Shown: positions 43,805 to 53,771 of the stretch, one piece after another | Numbering within the stretch: the stretch's first letter is position 1 | Layout of the letters: each line of letters starts with the position of its first letter | NCBI GenBank assembly: GCA_938009235.1 | Contig: CALLIK010000007.1 | Coordinates: forward strand, 124,001 to 188,000 | Direction: 5' to 3' | Origin: an uncultured Caulobacterales bacterium | GTDB lineage: Bacteria; Pseudomonadota; Alphaproteobacteria; Caulobacterales; Maricaulaceae | Length of the DNA stretch: 64,000 nt | Translations under genes and position numbers: made by a program | Notes under the pieces: generated by a model | Databases searched by the model: none | Told to the model about the DNA's origin: nothing | The model's input: the letters and a program-made list of their open reading frames with translations, nothing else

Positions 43805-44320
43805 TCAAATAGCGAGCTTCATAAGAATATCCGTCTGCTGCTCATGCCCAAGTTTAAAACCATGTTGTGAAAATTCACACAGCCCTTGTCGTGTGTAAAA
43901 CTCAATGGCCTTATCGTTTTGATCCCAAACACCAAGCCAAAGCCAATCCGACTGTCTCTCCTTGGCAAATTGAACAGAGAAATCAAACAAGGTTTGACCA
44001 ATTTTCTGATTTTGAAAAGCCTTGAAAATATAAATACGTTCTATTTCAAGCGCATTTTCTAATACAGATTCAGTTTGCGCCTGTTCCACATTGAGTTTCA
44101 AATACCCCGCAAGATCGCCGTCTTGATAGACAAAAAAGAAAAATGACCCTTGGGTTTTAAATTCTTTTAGAATTTGTTCTTTTGTGAAAGCCTTAGCCGA
44201 GTACAAGTCTATGTTTTCAACCGTGTTGAGGTGGGCAAAAGATTCAAGAAATGTCGTCTCTATAATATCTCTCACTTGATCTAGCTGATCACATTTAGCC
44301 TTAAATATTTCAATATTCAT
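43805..44320 (-). CDS. GNAT family N-acetyltransferase
   Basis: A 171-residue GNAT. The acetyl-CoA-binding region IERIYIFKAFQNQKIGQTLFDFSVQFA (landmark FKAFQNQKIGQTLF, about residues 99-112, corresponding to Q/R-x-x-G-x-G/A) and the following DWLWLGVWDQNDKAIEFYTRQGLCEF are typical, the latter close to RimI/SpeG-like members. The substrate is unknown. It is convergent with the secreted-protein gene and lies before a long non-coding gap. Confidence 0.85.
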   Translation of the reverse strand: MNIEIFKAKCDQLDQVRDIIETTFLESFAHLNTVENIDLYSAKAFTKEQILKEFKTQGSFFFFVYQDGDLAGYLKLNVEQAQTESVLENALEIERIYIFKAFQNQKIGQTLFDFSVQFAKERQSDWLWLGVWDQNDKAIEFYTRQGLCEFSQHGFKLGHEQQTDILMKLAI

Positions 44321-44460
44321 GGCGTAAACATATCATCTGCCCCCGTTTTCCCAAGACTCATCTGAAAGACTCATTTAGATCTATCCAAACTCTATTGAGA
44401 TCATGATCCACAGTTTTAGTCTGAAAATTTCATACAATTTCAGTACCCTATTAAAAATCA

Positions 44461-44633
44461 AAGAGAATGATCCCCGCATTGAAAAGCTGTGTCATTCTAA
44501 GGGCGTTCTTTCGAACATGGGACACGCGGGGCCTCGCTTGCCAGTTCGAGAGACGGTGGGGTTGAGCAGTTTGGTTTGAGAGCCAGACCTGTGCCGGGCC
44601 TTTTGAAGTGAGAGCCGACAGGTGCATTTTTTG
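44461..44633 (+). ncRNA. Possible structured small RNA with intrinsic terminator
   Basis: The 653-bp gap before the DUF6481 gene has no good ORF but contains GC-rich inverted repeats. CCCCGC (44473-44478) pairs with GCGGGG (44527-44532); CTCG and CGAG flank a 10-nt loop near 44545. A bulged stem ACCTGT (44588-44593) / ACAGGT (44619-44624) is followed within 3 nt by T6 (44628-44633). AGAGAATG at the left end can pair with CATTTTTT at the right. The size resembles 6S RNA, but I cannot show the 6S central bubble, so identity is open. Confidence 0.28.
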
Positions 44634-44705
44634 TTTCCAAAAATTGCACGAACTAGGTCTAATGGCCAAACTGTAGGGACAGATGGGCCGCTTCTTCAAA
44701 AACCG

Positions 44706-44783
44706 CTGCCGCAGGATTATGATCTGCGTAAAACAAAACTATTCTACTTCGGTATCCGTCGCGGGTACTGATCCTGCGGGCAG
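44706..44783 (+). other. Inverted repeat upstream of the DUF6481 gene
   Basis: CTGCCGCAGGAT (44706-44717) is complementary, with one bulged base, to ATCCTGCGGGCAG (44771-44783). The 53-nt interval could form part of a leader structure for the downstream gene. Confidence 0.35.
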
Positions 44784-44973
44784 TCCTAATTTATAGAGAC
44801 TTCGCATTATGGCAGTCACTCATGTTGAAACAGACGTTTCAACGGGGGCTGTGAGGGCTTTTGCTTGCCTTAATATCAGTGATCATATGTCATGCACGCA
44901 CCCCCTTGATTTTTTCGTCCACACGCATGATATAGCGGCCAATCCACTTTCGGATGTAGCAATAAGGTTTTCC

Positions 44974-45312
44974 ATGATCCCGGGCCAAAATTTCAACGAT
45001 CGCTTGAAAGAGCAAAAAGAGGCGAAACTCGCCATGCTTAAGCGCGCGAAAGAAAAGCAACTGGATCCGGCCGAGAAGGCACGCATCATGGAAGAGCGCA
45101 AAGCGCGTAACCTAGCGCGCGAATCTCGCGAAGCGGAACGCCGCGAAGAGCGTAAACAGCAAGAGGCCGCCGAAGCTGCTGAGAAGGCAGAAGAGGCACG
45201 TAAGAAGCTCCTCGCTGTTGAAGCACAGAAAAAAGCCAAAGAAGATTTGGTCAAAGCGCAAAAAGCGCGCCGCGATGCGAAATACGCTGCACGGAAAAGC
45301 AAGCGCCGCTAA
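44974..45312 (+). CDS. DUF6481-type coiled-coil protein
   Basis: A 112-residue, highly charged protein. From residue 12 it is almost entirely Ala/Glu/Lys/Arg and predicted to be one long helix or coiled coil; the C-terminus (AKYAARKSKRR) is strongly basic, suggesting RNA or DNA contact. The start FNDRLKEQKEAKLAML is typical of DUF6481 proteins in alphaproteobacteria; function unknown. ATG 44974 has AAGG 7 nt upstream and gives the family's length. A frame from 44809 would add 55 non-conserved residues. A terminator follows. Confidence 0.78.
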   Translation: MIPGQNFNDRLKEQKEAKLAMLKRAKEKQLDPAEKARIMEERKARNLARESREAERREERKQQEAAEAAEKAEEARKKLLAVEAQKKAKEDLVKAQKARRDAKYAARKSKRR

Positions 45313-45336
45313 ACGCGCTTATCAGTTTGAATTTAG

Positions 45337-45372
45337 AAAACCGGCTCATTCCAAAGGGACGCCGGTTTTTTT
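45337..45372 (+). terminator. Rho-independent terminator of the DUF6481 gene
   Basis: AAAACCGGC (45337-45345) pairs with GCCGGTTTT (45361-45369) and runs into T7. Confidence 0.88.
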
Positions 45373-45405
45373 ATGCCTGATTGATAGGCGGGAGTGTATC
45401 GGCGG

Positions 45406-46170
45406 TTATAGCTTCCAGCCAGTATGCAGCGCGGCGATGCCTGTGCTGTAATCCTGATAATCGACTTGCGCGAAACCTGCCTCGCGGATCATTTGCGCAA
45501 AGGCCTCTTGGCGCGGGAACTTGCGGATGGATTCGACGAGATATTGATAGCTATCACGGTCACCCGTCAGGACCTGTCCAAGGCGCGGAATGACGGCGAA
45601 ACTATAGGCATCGTAAAAGGCTTGGATGAATTTTGCAGGCGGGGTTGAGAACTCCAAAATACCGAGGCGTCCGCCCGGTTTCAAAACGCGGCGAAATTCA
45701 CGCAGCGCCGCCATGCGGTCTGTGACATTGCGAATACCAAAGGAGATCGTCACGGCGTCAAATTGCGCGTCTTCAAATGGGAGGTATTCGGCGTTGCCGC
45801 AAATGCGCGTCATATCAAGGCCTTTGTCCTTTACTGGATCAATCCCCGCAAGGAGCATCTGCTCATTAATGTCCAAAACAACGGCGGTTGCAGGCGAGCC
45901 GCCACGGCGAAGTCGGGCCTGATCTGCCGCCGTAATAAAGCGCCGCGCAATACCGCCAGTGCCACCCGCGACATCAAGAAGGCGCTCACCCGGTTGCGGG
46001 TTTAAACGCGTGATCATCATGTTCTTCCACACACGGTGGATGCCGACACTCATCGCGTCATTCATTAAATCATAATTGGAGGCGACTGAATCGAAGACGC
46101 CTTTAACGCGTCCAATTTTTTCGGATTCTGGGATTGTCTCAAATCCAAAGTCGATCGTTTTTTCAGACAT
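45406..46170 (-). CDS. ubiE: Ubiquinone/menaquinone C-methyltransferase UbiE
   Basis: C-methylates the quinone ring in ubiquinone (and menaquinone) synthesis. SAM motif I is LLDVAGGTGGIA (about residues 65-76). The family blocks VFDSVASNYDLMNDAMS (about 26-42) and EFSTPP (about 181-186) and the terminal YYDYSTGIAALHTGWKL-like end (landmark GIAALHTGWKL) are complete; 254 aa from ATG 46170. In many relatives ubiE neighbours mutM near dnaA; here it lies about 45 kb away, on the other strand. Confidence 0.96.
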   Translation of the reverse strand: MSEKTIDFGFETIPESEKIGRVKGVFDSVASNYDLMNDAMSVGIHRVWKNMMITRLNPQPGERLLDVAGGTGGIARRFITAADQARLRRGGSPATAVVLDINEQMLLAGIDPVKDKGLDMTRICGNAEYLPFEDAQFDAVTISFGIRNVTDRMAALREFRRVLKPGGRLGILEFSTPPAKFIQAFYDAYSFAVIPRLGQVLTGDRDSYQYLVESIRKFPRQEAFAQMIREAGFAQVDYQDYSTGIAALHTGWKL

Positions 46171-46206
46171 GGCCAAATCCTATTAGATGAGGCTTAACTC
46201 AAAGCC

Positions 46207-47211
46207 CTACTCAGCGACAACTTGGAGACCTGTATGCTGATGCACGCTTGGTGACAACATATTGTGGCCTGCGGATGTTGAACAATCCTGACAATCGTAA
46301 TTGGACGCGCTGAGGCCTTGGAAAAACTCATCATCCTCTTTGAACGCGCCAACAAGATAATCAAACACGGCCCGAATGCGCATAGAGCGTTTCAAGTCCT
46401 GATGAGCCACTAGATAGAGGGATTCCATATGCACGATTTCAGGGAGTACGCGTACCAAGCCCAAGGCTTTGTAATTCACACCACAGAGCGGCAGAACGCC
46501 AATGCCGTAACCATGCGCCAGCGCCTGATCAAAGGCCCAAATGGAGTTCGTATTAAATGTAATCCGCTTTGGCTTGTGCAGCATCTTGCCATCTTCATCC
46601 ATCAGCCAGAGCGCTTTGCCGTCCATGATCTGAGCAATAACGCCGTCATGCTCGACCAAGTCCTCGGGGCTCGTCGGGGCGCCACGGCGAGACAGATACG
46701 TGGACGAGGCAAAGAGGCCAAAGCCAACTTCTGCCACTTTGCGGCCAATCAAGGAGTTTTGCTCGCCTGGGCTGCGCCACCGCAGCGCAATGTCAGCTTC
46801 GCGTTGCGCCAGATTGAAACTCTGAAACCCAATGCCAATATCAATCAGAACGTCAGGATGATCGGCTCGAAATTTTTGCATAACGCCAGGGAGCCAACTC
46901 GTACCAATACCCTCCGTCGCAGAAAGACGGACAACACCAGACAAAGAATCCTCAAGCGTCGCAGAGGATCTATCAATCGCGGAGGCTTCGTCCTGCATGC
47001 GGCGAATATGATCTAACATCGACTGACCGAAATTTGTTGGGATTAACTGACCGCTCTCGCGTTTCAGCAATGGCGTTCCGAAATGATCCTCAAGTGCGCG
47101 AATACGGCGGCCAACTGTCGGTTGGCTCATACCTAGCGCGCGTCCAGCCGCGGTCAGGGAGCCGGCTTCAGCAACAGAGAGGAAAATAGGATAGTCAGAC
47201 CAGTTTTTCAT
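46207..47211 (-). CDS. LysR family transcriptional regulator
   Basis: A 334-residue LTTR. The N-terminal winged helix is clear: YPIFLSVAEAGSLTAAGRALGMSQPTVGRRIRALE, landmarks GSLTAAGRALGMSQPTVGRRI at residues 17-37 in two parts (GSLTAAGRALGM, SQPTVGRRI). An effector-binding domain follows (about 90-300). The GRRI variant places it in the group that controls acyl-CoA or aromatic metabolism. The C-terminal tail with SNYDCQDCSTSAGHNML is unusual, with two Cys. It is upstream of, but convergent in function unknown with, the ubiE gene (30-bp gap, same strand). Confidence 0.9.
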   Translation of the reverse strand: MKNWSDYPIFLSVAEAGSLTAAGRALGMSQPTVGRRIRALEDHFGTPLLKRESGQLIPTNFGQSMLDHIRRMQDEASAIDRSSATLEDSLSGVVRLSATEGIGTSWLPGVMQKFRADHPDVLIDIGIGFQSFNLAQREADIALRWRSPGEQNSLIGRKVAEVGFGLFASSTYLSRRGAPTSPEDLVEHDGVIAQIMDGKALWLMDEDGKMLHKPKRITFNTNSIWAFDQALAHGYGIGVLPLCGVNYKALGLVRVLPEIVHMESLYLVAHQDLKRSMRIRAVFDYLVGAFKEDDEFFQGLSASNYDCQDCSTSAGHNMLSPSVHQHTGLQVVAE

Positions 47212-47363
47212 ACATTATCGTATACAAGAGAGACTCTAAAAGTCAATTTCATTCGGATATGTTTGAAATAAGTCCGTCAGAGGTCAAATATCACGCATTT
47301 GAGGTCTTCAGGCGGCCCACAAGGTAAATATGGCCGCGAACGCTTCCGTCCGCGACCCAAATT

Positions 47364-48533
47364 TTACGCGCCGTGTTCAATGGCAAAAGTGAGGCCTGCA
47401 TGTTTCTGCAAACGTGCCAATAAAGCGTCGCCCATCGCAGGCGCAGATGTCATAACACCGCCCGCGCCTTGAACGTCTTGCACAAGCGCAAGTGCAGCTT
47501 CAGTGATCATCTTAGATGTTGATCCATACCCAGGGTCTTTGTCGCCTTTGACAGACGAAATGACCCGCGTTCCATTGGGCGCATCACCAACAAACATAAC
47601 ATCGTATGAGCCTGTTTCACGTTCGTCTTTGGATGGACCTTCACCCGGTTTTGGCGGGTTATCGCCAAAGGGGTTGGTCTTGGTCATACCAATCGCGATC
47701 TGTTTTCCTTGCTCTCCAGGACCCGTCAGGACCATTTCGCCATATTGGAAATTCCGGCCATAACGATAGTCAAGCAAGGCATTAGAGCGGTGAACATTTT
47801 TTGTGTTGATGCTCGCCATGATAAATGGCGTCGCCCAACTACCCAAATCCGCTTCTTCCATTGGCTTATGAATTGGAGGCTGCTCTACGCCTGCTTCTGG
47901 CGACAGGGAGAACGGGTCTTTCAACCAGTTTAAAATCTCAGGCTGAACCTGCGCCCGTTTCATTGTTTCCATAAAGCTCGCCGCTGTTCCGCCAGAGAAT
48001 GTGCCTTTCATTCCGCGCACTCGACATTTGATATTTTCACAGGCGCCGCCGTGATTGGCAATCGCATGAGCTTGATGGAAATAAACACCTAGATCAAATG
48101 GGATAGAATCAAAGCCGCAAGACAACACAATGCGTGCGCCGCTTTTCTTGGCCACGTCATCATACCGATCAATCATGTCTTTCATCCACGCGGGCTCGCC
48201 GCATAGATCGACATAGTCCGTTCCAAGTTCTGCGCAGGCCTTCAGTAAAGGTTCCCCATAAAGCTGATATGGGCCAACGGTTGTGATGATAGCTTTGGTC
48301 CGCGCCGCCATAGAGGCGAGGCTCGCCGTGTCTTCAGAATCGGCGGTCACGAGAGCGATGTCAGATGACACACCCATCTCGTCTCTCACGGCGGCCAGTT
48401 TTTCAGCATTTCGACCCGCCATCGCCCATTTCAAATCAGTGCTGCCATATTCCGCTTGGAGGTATTCAGCGACAAGACGCCCCGTAAAGCCGGAGGCGCC
48501 ATAAATGATAACGTCAAATTCACGATCAGACAT
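47364..48533 (-). CDS. Saccharopine dehydrogenase-like (trans-acting enoyl reductase type) oxidoreductase
   Basis: A 389-residue protein with an N-terminal Rossmann domain, DVIIYGASGFTGRLVAEYL (about residues 7-25). The continuation TVGPYQLYGEPLLKACAELGTDYVDLCGE (landmarks TVGPYQLYG and GTDYVDLCGE) is typical of the saccharopine dehydrogenase NADP-binding family. The close group in actinobacteria acts as trans-acting enoyl reductase in lipid synthesis, but the activity here is unknown. It belongs to a minus-strand run ending here, after acs, an SMP-30-like gene and DUF4345. Confidence 0.85.
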   Translation of the reverse strand: MSDREFDVIIYGASGFTGRLVAEYLQAEYGSTDLKWAMAGRNAEKLAAVRDEMGVSSDIALVTADSEDTASLASMAARTKAIITTVGPYQLYGEPLLKACAELGTDYVDLCGEPAWMKDMIDRYDDVAKKSGARIVLSCGFDSIPFDLGVYFHQAHAIANHGGACENIKCRVRGMKGTFSGGTAASFMETMKRAQVQPEILNWLKDPFSLSPEAGVEQPPIHKPMEEADLGSWATPFIMASINTKNVHRSNALLDYRYGRNFQYGEMVLTGPGEQGKQIAIGMTKTNPFGDNPPKPGEGPSKDERETGSYDVMFVGDAPNGTRVISSVKGDKDPGYGSTSKMITEAALALVQDVQGAGGVMTSAPAMGDALLARLQKHAGLTFAIEHGA

Positions 48534-48566
48534 AAATATACTTTCTTCTAATAAGGTCTAAATTAA

Positions 48567-48959
48567 CTACGGGACAACAGGGCCAGCAGAGTGTGCCACA
48601 ATGCGATGCCAGAGAACGAGAACAGGTGCGCCAAGTTCCAACGCCATACCAAGGATCAAATCTGCAGGCGGCGGCCCCACTTGCAAATAACTATAAAGCC
48701 GCGCCACACCGCCTAAGAAAATCGCAAGGACAAGCATACGCAGAACAGTGCCGCGATTATCAAGATCGCCGAGGACATACCAAATCAGGAGGAACAGCGA
48801 AAAATAATAGGCGCTGAGATATCGGAACTGATTATCCAATCCCGCACTTACGGCGTCACCGCCATTCACAGAGACCGCTCCGCCAAAGACACCTGTTACC
48901 GCAAAATACAGCGGGATCAGGGACAATATCATTAAAACAATTTTCAAAGCCGTACGCAT
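48567..48959 (-). CDS. DUF4345 membrane protein
   Basis: A 130-residue protein with four membrane helices (about residues 5-25, 45-65, 75-92 and 100-118). The signature DNQFRYLSAYYFSLFLLIW (about 42-60) and LAIFLGGVARLYSYLQVG (about 79-96) fit DUF4345 closely. Function unknown. Its ATG overlaps the stop codon of the SMP-30-like gene by one base (TAATG), so it belongs to the acs operon. It is paralogous in type to the protein at 13151-13528. Confidence 0.85.
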   Translation of the reverse strand: MRTALKIVLMILSLIPLYFAVTGVFGGAVSVNGGDAVSAGLDNQFRYLSAYYFSLFLLIWYVLGDLDNRGTVLRMLVLAIFLGGVARLYSYLQVGPPPADLILGMALELGAPVLVLWHRIVAHSAGPVVP

Positions 48960-50035
48960 TAGTTCATCTCCGAGTAGGGTTGGTAAGCAAGATCAGTTTC
49001 ATGAAGGCTCGTTACATAGAGAACGCCGTCATGGACAATAGCGCCAGTGGCATCATGGTAAGCGCCTTCAGGGTCTTGAAAGGTTCGTAAAACTGCGCCG
49101 TTCGCATCAAGCTGAACAATATGACCATAATGTTCAGCCTTTGGACGCATGGACGCAGGTAGGCGCATGGCAGTTTTTCGAGCATTGGGTTTCGGGGCAT
49201 TTTTATCGAGCCATTCTGAGCGAGGCGAAATCAATCCCAAAAAATATGTCCGATTTGGCCCGGGATTTATATTGTCTGGAAACCCAGGCATATTCGCAAC
49301 CCAATCTGTCATACGGCCCGTTTCAGGGTCGATTTTCAGGGTCCGATAACGGCCCGTTTCATTAACCAGAACACTTCCATCAGGATGCATCGCCACACCA
49401 TTTGGAAAGACCAGACCATCGGCGATGACGCGCGTTTGTCGCGTGCGAAGATTATATGCCAACACACGACCTGTCCCGCGACTCTCCATGATTTCAAGCA
49501 GCGAGGCCGCCATCGTCGTCCCATTAGACTTGGCACCAAACTTTGTTGACGCATCTGAAAAATAGATCACGCCATTATTTGAAATATCCAGATCATCCGC
49601 ATAGTCGATTGATGATCCATCGACTGTATCCGTGAGTGTCTTGAGCGTGCCGTTAGGCGTCATAGACAGCAGGCCTTTGTGCGCGTCTGCAATATAAATC
49701 ATGCCGTCATGAGCTTCGATACCGAGAGGTACGCCGTCCGTATTTGCGACAATCGTGACAGTCTTTGTTGCTGGGTCAATGCGAGTGATGTCGCCCGTTT
49801 GTGACGTCGCATAGATCAGTCCATCCAAAATCGTAGCGTCTTCGGGACCAACACTGACGCCAACGGAGATACGCTCCAGATCTGCTAATTTTGTATTGGG
49901 CGCAAAGACACCCACATGACCTGCGTCTGCATCTGGCTGCCAGCTAACAGGATCAATCGAGACAGGTGCGAAGCCTAGGTAAAGTCCGCCCACGGCAAAT
50001 AAGGCGGCAAAACTAAATCCTATTTTTTTGATCAC
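48959..50035 (-). CDS. SMP-30/strictosidine synthase-like beta-propeller protein
   Basis: A 358-residue protein with an N-terminal signal or membrane anchor (about residues 5-22). A six-bladed propeller of the strictosidine synthase-like/gluconolactonase family follows: [21 protein letters not shown] (landmark [12 protein letters not shown]), [18 protein letters not shown] and [16 protein letters not shown]. Such proteins are often periplasmic lactonases or esterases. GTG start at 50035 overlaps the stop of acs (GTGA, 4 nt), indicating translational coupling. The substrate is unknown. Confidence 0.85.
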   Translation of the reverse strand: MIKKIGFSFAALFAVGGLYLGFAPVSIDPVSWQPDADAGHVGVFAPNTKLADLERISVGVSVGPEDATILDGLIYATSQTGDITRIDPATKTVTIVANTDGVPLGIEAHDGMIYIADAHKGLLSMTPNGTLKTLTDTVDGSSIDYADDLDISNNGVIYFSDASTKFGAKSNGTTMAASLLEIMESRGTGRVLAYNLRTRQTRVIADGLVFPNGVAMHPDGSVLVNETGRYRTLKIDPETGRMTDWVANMPGFPDNINPGPNRTYFLGLISPRSEWLDKNAPKPNARKTAMRLPASMRPKAEHYGHIVQLDANGAVLRTFQDPEGAYHDATGAIVHDGVLYVTSLHETDLAYQPYSEMN

Positions 50036-51990
50036 GAACCCGCTCGGTTCATACGATTGGCAATCAAATCGCCCACGACTTCTGGATCAGATAAGGTCGA
50101 CGTATCGCCCAAAGCGGCAAAACTATCCTCGGCGATTTTACGCAGAATGCGGCGCATGATTTTACCTGAACGAGTCTTGGGTAAACCCGGCGCGAATTGA
50201 ATCAAATCAGGACTCGCAATTGGACCAATTTCTTTGCGTACATGTTTAACGAGATCAGCCCGTAGAGCGTCATCATCAGCACTGCCCGGAAGGGTCGTCA
50301 CATAGGCATAAATGCCTTGGCCTTTAATGTCGTGCGGATAGCCAACAACAGCGGCTTCGGCAACGGACGGGTGTAACACGAGCGCACTTTCGACTTCTGC
50401 CGTTCCCATGCGGTGACCCGATACATTGATCACATCATCGACGCGGCCCGTAATCCAATAGAATCCATCTTCGTCGCGGCGGCAGCCATCGCCTGTGAAA
50501 TAATTCCCAGGATAGGTCGAAAAATACGTCTCGGCGAAACGTTTATGGTCGCCATAAACCGTTCGCATTTGTCCAGGCCAACTGCCTTTGATAATCAAGT
50601 TACCTTCTGTCGCGCCAACAAGTTCTTTGCCGTCTGCATCGACAAGTGCAGGTTCAATCCCAAAGAACGGTGAGCTCGCACTGCCCGGCTTCATCGGCGT
50701 TGTTCCCGGCAAAGGAACAATCATCGCGCCGCCTGTTTCTGTTTGCCACCATGTATCCACAATCGGGCAGCGTGTTTCGCCAACGACGTTAAAATACCAC
50801 TCCCACGCCTCAGGATTAATCGGCTCGCCCACGGTCCCTAGCAAACGCAAGCTGCTGCGGGAGGTCGCTTTAACGGGGCCATCCCCTTCGCGCATCAAAG
50901 CGCGGATGGCGGTTGGAGCTGTATAGAATAATGAGACTTGGTGCTTGTCGCAGACTTGCCAAAAACGCGAGGCATCAGGATAGGTCGGAACGCCTTCGAA
51001 CATCAACGTCGTCGCGCCATTCGCCAGCGGGCCGTAAACAATATATGTATGTCCCGTGACCCAGCCCACATCGGCCGAACACCAATAGACGTCCTCTTCT
51101 TTCAAATCGAACACAGCTTCATGGGTCAATGACGCCCAGACTAAATAGCCGCCCGTTGTATGCAGAACGCCCTTTGGCGTCCCTGTCGATCCTGACGTGT
51201 AGAGAATGAAAAGAGGGTCTTCCGCATTCATCGGCTCTGGCGAACACTCATCCGCTACAGTCTTTACAGCTTCGTGAAGCCAAATATCGCGGGTTTCATC
51301 CCAGTGAATATCAGCGGCTGTTCGCTGAACGCATAACACGGTCTTCACAGGCTTGCCGCCTTTGGCCGCTATGTCACAAGCGGCATCACAGTTCCGCTTC
51401 AAGGGAACACGTTTGGTTCCGCGTAGACCTTCGTCGGCTGTAATTACAAAGCTGCTGTCGCAATCCATAATACGCCCCGCAAGCGCATCAGGAGAGAAGC
51501 CACCAAACACAACAGAATGCACAGCGCCAATTCGCGCGCAGGCTAACATAGCAAAAGCGGCCTCGGGGGTCATCGGCATATAAATTGTGATGCGGTCGCC
51601 TTTCTTGGCGCCATTAGCTTTCATCACATTTGCAAAACGGCAAACTTCGCGGTGAAGCTCGCGGTAGGTAAATGTCTTAGATTCGTCTGGACTATCACCT
51701 TCCCAAATAATCGCAGCCTTATCGCCGCGTGTAGCTAAATGGCGATCGAGGCAATTTTCGGTGACGTTCAAAACGCCGTCCGCATACCACTTCACATGAA
51801 GGTCATCTTTGGCCCAAGACACATCTTTGATCTGCGTTGGCGCGGTCATCCAATCCAAACGTTTCGCTTGCTCGGCCCAAAACCCTTCAGGGTCAGCAAT
51901 AGAGCGTGCATATGTCTCTTTGTACTGCTCAGGCGAGAGGTTCGCGAGTGCAGCAAATTCAGACGGTACGGGATGAATAGTATCGGACAT
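50032..51990 (-). CDS. acs: Acetyl-coenzyme A synthetase
   Basis: A 652-residue AMP-forming ligase that activates acetate. The AMP-binding motif is [22 protein letters not shown] (landmark [12 protein letters not shown], about residues 264-275). [10 protein letters not shown] (about 411-420) carries the acyl-pocket Trp typical of true Acs, and the catalytic, acetylation-controlled Lys is in [10 protein letters not shown] (about 606-615). The length is standard. It leads a coupled set with the SMP-30-like and DUF4345 genes. Regulation by Lys acetylation is known in the family and is expected here. Confidence 0.95.
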   Translation of the reverse strand: MSDTIHPVPSEFAALANLSPEQYKETYARSIADPEGFWAEQAKRLDWMTAPTQIKDVSWAKDDLHVKWYADGVLNVTENCLDRHLATRGDKAAIIWEGDSPDESKTFTYRELHREVCRFANVMKANGAKKGDRITIYMPMTPEAAFAMLACARIGAVHSVVFGGFSPDALAGRIMDCDSSFVITADEGLRGTKRVPLKRNCDAACDIAAKGGKPVKTVLCVQRTAADIHWDETRDIWLHEAVKTVADECSPEPMNAEDPLFILYTSGSTGTPKGVLHTTGGYLVWASLTHEAVFDLKEEDVYWCSADVGWVTGHTYIVYGPLANGATTLMFEGVPTYPDASRFWQVCDKHQVSLFYTAPTAIRALMREGDGPVKATSRSSLRLLGTVGEPINPEAWEWYFNVVGETRCPIVDTWWQTETGGAMIVPLPGTTPMKPGSASSPFFGIEPALVDADGKELVGATEGNLIIKGSWPGQMRTVYGDHKRFAETYFSTYPGNYFTGDGCRRDEDGFYWITGRVDDVINVSGHRMGTAEVESALVLHPSVAEAAVVGYPHDIKGQGIYAYVTTLPGSADDDALRADLVKHVRKEIGPIASPDLIQFAPGLPKTRSGKIMRRILRKIAEDSFAALGDTSTLSDPEVVGDLIANRMNRAGS

Positions 51991-52105
51991 GCGGGCCTCT
52001 TGATGAATAAGCCCTATGGTTGCTTTGATACGCTTCGGGCGTCAAGGGGAGACATTAAATTGCACGGCGCTAGGTCCCATACAAAAATGTTGCCTGTAAT
52101 GTTGT

Positions 52106-52534
52106 CTAGGTAGGAAAGCGTCGCCCGCGCGGTATGCGATCAGCCACTTCTGCGGCAAGATCGACATCCGCAGGCACTAAATCAAGACCACGTAATTTAT
52201 CAGGCCAGAGCCAACGCGTGGCTTGGCCTTCTTTCGCACGCAGAAACCCATCCCATTGACGGCATAAATAGAGCGGCATCATGAGGTGGAAATCAGGATA
52301 AGCGAAACTAGCAAAGCTAAAAGGCTGTAGGCATGTCTCGCAGGGTTCAACGTTTAATTCTTCAAACAACTCGCGGCGCAAAGCTTGCTCAGGGGTTTCG
52401 CCAGCTTCGACCTTCCCGCCCGGAAACTCCCAACGACCTGCATGATCTTTACCCTCAGGGCGTTGCGCCATGAGAATACGGCCATCTGCATCAATCAACG
52501 CGCAGGCTGCGACAAGTAATGTTTTCGGTTTCAT
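52106..52534 (-). CDS. mutT: 8-oxo-dGTP diphosphatase (MutT)
   Basis: A 142-residue Nudix hydrolase that removes 8-oxo-dGTP from the nucleotide pool. The Nudix box is [22 protein letters not shown] (pattern GX5EX7REUXEEXGU; here the final GU is NV, and REL-FEEL is intact). [19 protein letters not shown] upstream is typical of MutT. ATG 52534 starts 1 nt after the argJ stop (TGATATG), which argues for coupling. It pairs functionally with mutM at the start of the window (GO repair system). Confidence 0.92.
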   Translation of the reverse strand: MKPKTLLVAACALIDADGRILMAQRPEGKDHAGRWEFPGGKVEAGETPEQALRRELFEELNVEPCETCLQPFSFASFAYPDFHLMMPLYLCRQWDGFLRAKEGQATRWLWPDKLRGLDLVPADVDLAAEVADRIPRGRRFPT

Positions 52535-52535
52535 A

Positions 52536-53771
52536 TCAGGAACGGTAGTCGGCATTGATGTCGATATAGCTATGCGTGAGATCGCAGGTGTAAACAGTGG
52601 CGGTGCCCTCGCCCAGACCTAGGTCCAACCGAATGACTATTTCGTCTTGTTTCATATAGGACGCGCCGTCTTCTTCTTTATAACTCGCGGCAGGTTGACC
52701 GCCCTCGGCCAAAACATGCGGCCCAATCCAGATCGAGAGCACATCACGGTCCGCAGGTTCACCAGCTTTGCCAACAGCCATAACGATACGGCCCCAATTC
52801 GCGTCTTCGCCTGCGATGGCGGTTTTTACGAGTGGTGAGTTTGCGACACTCATGCCAATGCGGTGAGCCGACACATCAGAGACGGCGCCGCTGACTTGGA
52901 TAGTCACAAATTTAGAGATCCCCTCGCCGTCTTTGACGATTTGCTGCGAGAGATCGAACAACACATCATGCAAGGCGCGGCGGAAATCCGTGAGCGCCGC
53001 ATCATTCGCATCGGATATTTTCACGTGCTCCGCTGCGCCGCTGGCGAGCAACAAAAGTGTATCAGATGTTGAGGTATCGCTATCCACTGTGATGGAATTA
53101 AATGTAGGGCCGACTTCTGCGGCTAATAGGGTTTGCAGAACCTCTTGTGGCAAATTTGCATCTGTCGCGACATAGGCTAACATCGTTGCCATATCAGGCG
53201 CGATCATACCGCTGCCCTTAGAAATGCCATTGATCGTGACAGTGGTGCCGCTAATTTTGGCCGTCGCAGTAGCGCCTTTGGGATGCGTGTCCGTTGTCAT
53301 AATCGCGCGAGCAGCCGCTTCCCAGCCATCAGCGTCCAATTTCATTTTAGGGAATTGCTCCACCAATTTTGACGCGTCCAAGGCGACACCGATCACGCCC
53401 GTTGAAGCGAGCTGTATGGACGCAGCGTCAGCGCCAAACGCTTGAGCTGCACCTTTCGCAGTTTGCATGACCGCATCGCGTCCTGCCTGTCCCGCAAAGA
53501 CATTGGCCGTACCTGAATTCACAACGACCAGACGCGGGCCGTCCGTCTGTTCGACTAACGCATTTCGCGACCAATCCACAGGCGCGCCCGGGCATTTGTT
53601 TTGCGTGAATACGCCTGCGACTTGTGTTCCCGGCTGACCGAGCAAAACCCAAAGGTCTGTACGGCCTTTATATTTTACGCCCGCTTCGGCGGTCGCCATC
53701 GTAAATCCAGCGAGTGGCGGGAGGGTTGGAAATTTCGCAGGTGCAAAGGGGCTGATTGTCATATCACTCAT
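52536..53771 (-). CDS. argJ: Bifunctional glutamate N-acetyltransferase/ornithine acetyltransferase
   Basis: Transfers the acetyl group from N-acetylornithine to glutamate in the cyclic arginine pathway and, in some cases, also makes N-acetylglutamate from acetyl-CoA. The autocleavage site with the nucleophile Thr is in [14 protein letters not shown] (landmark ATML, about residues 190-193). The family blocks [11 protein letters not shown] and [10 protein letters not shown] are also present, and the 411-residue length is normal. It overlaps the end of the upstream parvulin gene by 8 nt. Confidence 0.95.
   Translation of the reverse strand: MSDMTISPFAPAKFPTLPPLAGFTMATAEAGVKYKGRTDLWVLLGQPGTQVAGVFTQNKCPGAPVDWSRNALVEQTDGPRLVVVNSGTANVFAGQAGRDAVMQTAKGAAQAFGADAASIQLASTGVIGVALDASKLVEQFPKMKLDADGWEAAARAIMTTDTHPKGATATAKISGTTVTINGISKGSGMIAPDMATMLAYVATDANLPQEVLQTLLAAEVGPTFNSITVDSDTSTSDTLLLLASGAAEHVKISDANDAALTDFRRALHDVLFDLSQQIVKDGEGISKFVTIQVSGAVSDVSAHRIGMSVANSPLVKTAIAGEDANWGRIVMAVGKAGEPADRDVLSIWIGPHVLAEGGQPAASYKEEDGASYMKQDEIVIRLDLGLGEGTATVYTCDLTHSYIDINADYRS

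Noticed and set aside
44451..44699. 82-codon minus-strand frame
   Set aside because: Poor start context and an unnatural composition; the bases are better explained by inverted repeats and a possible plus-strand RNA.
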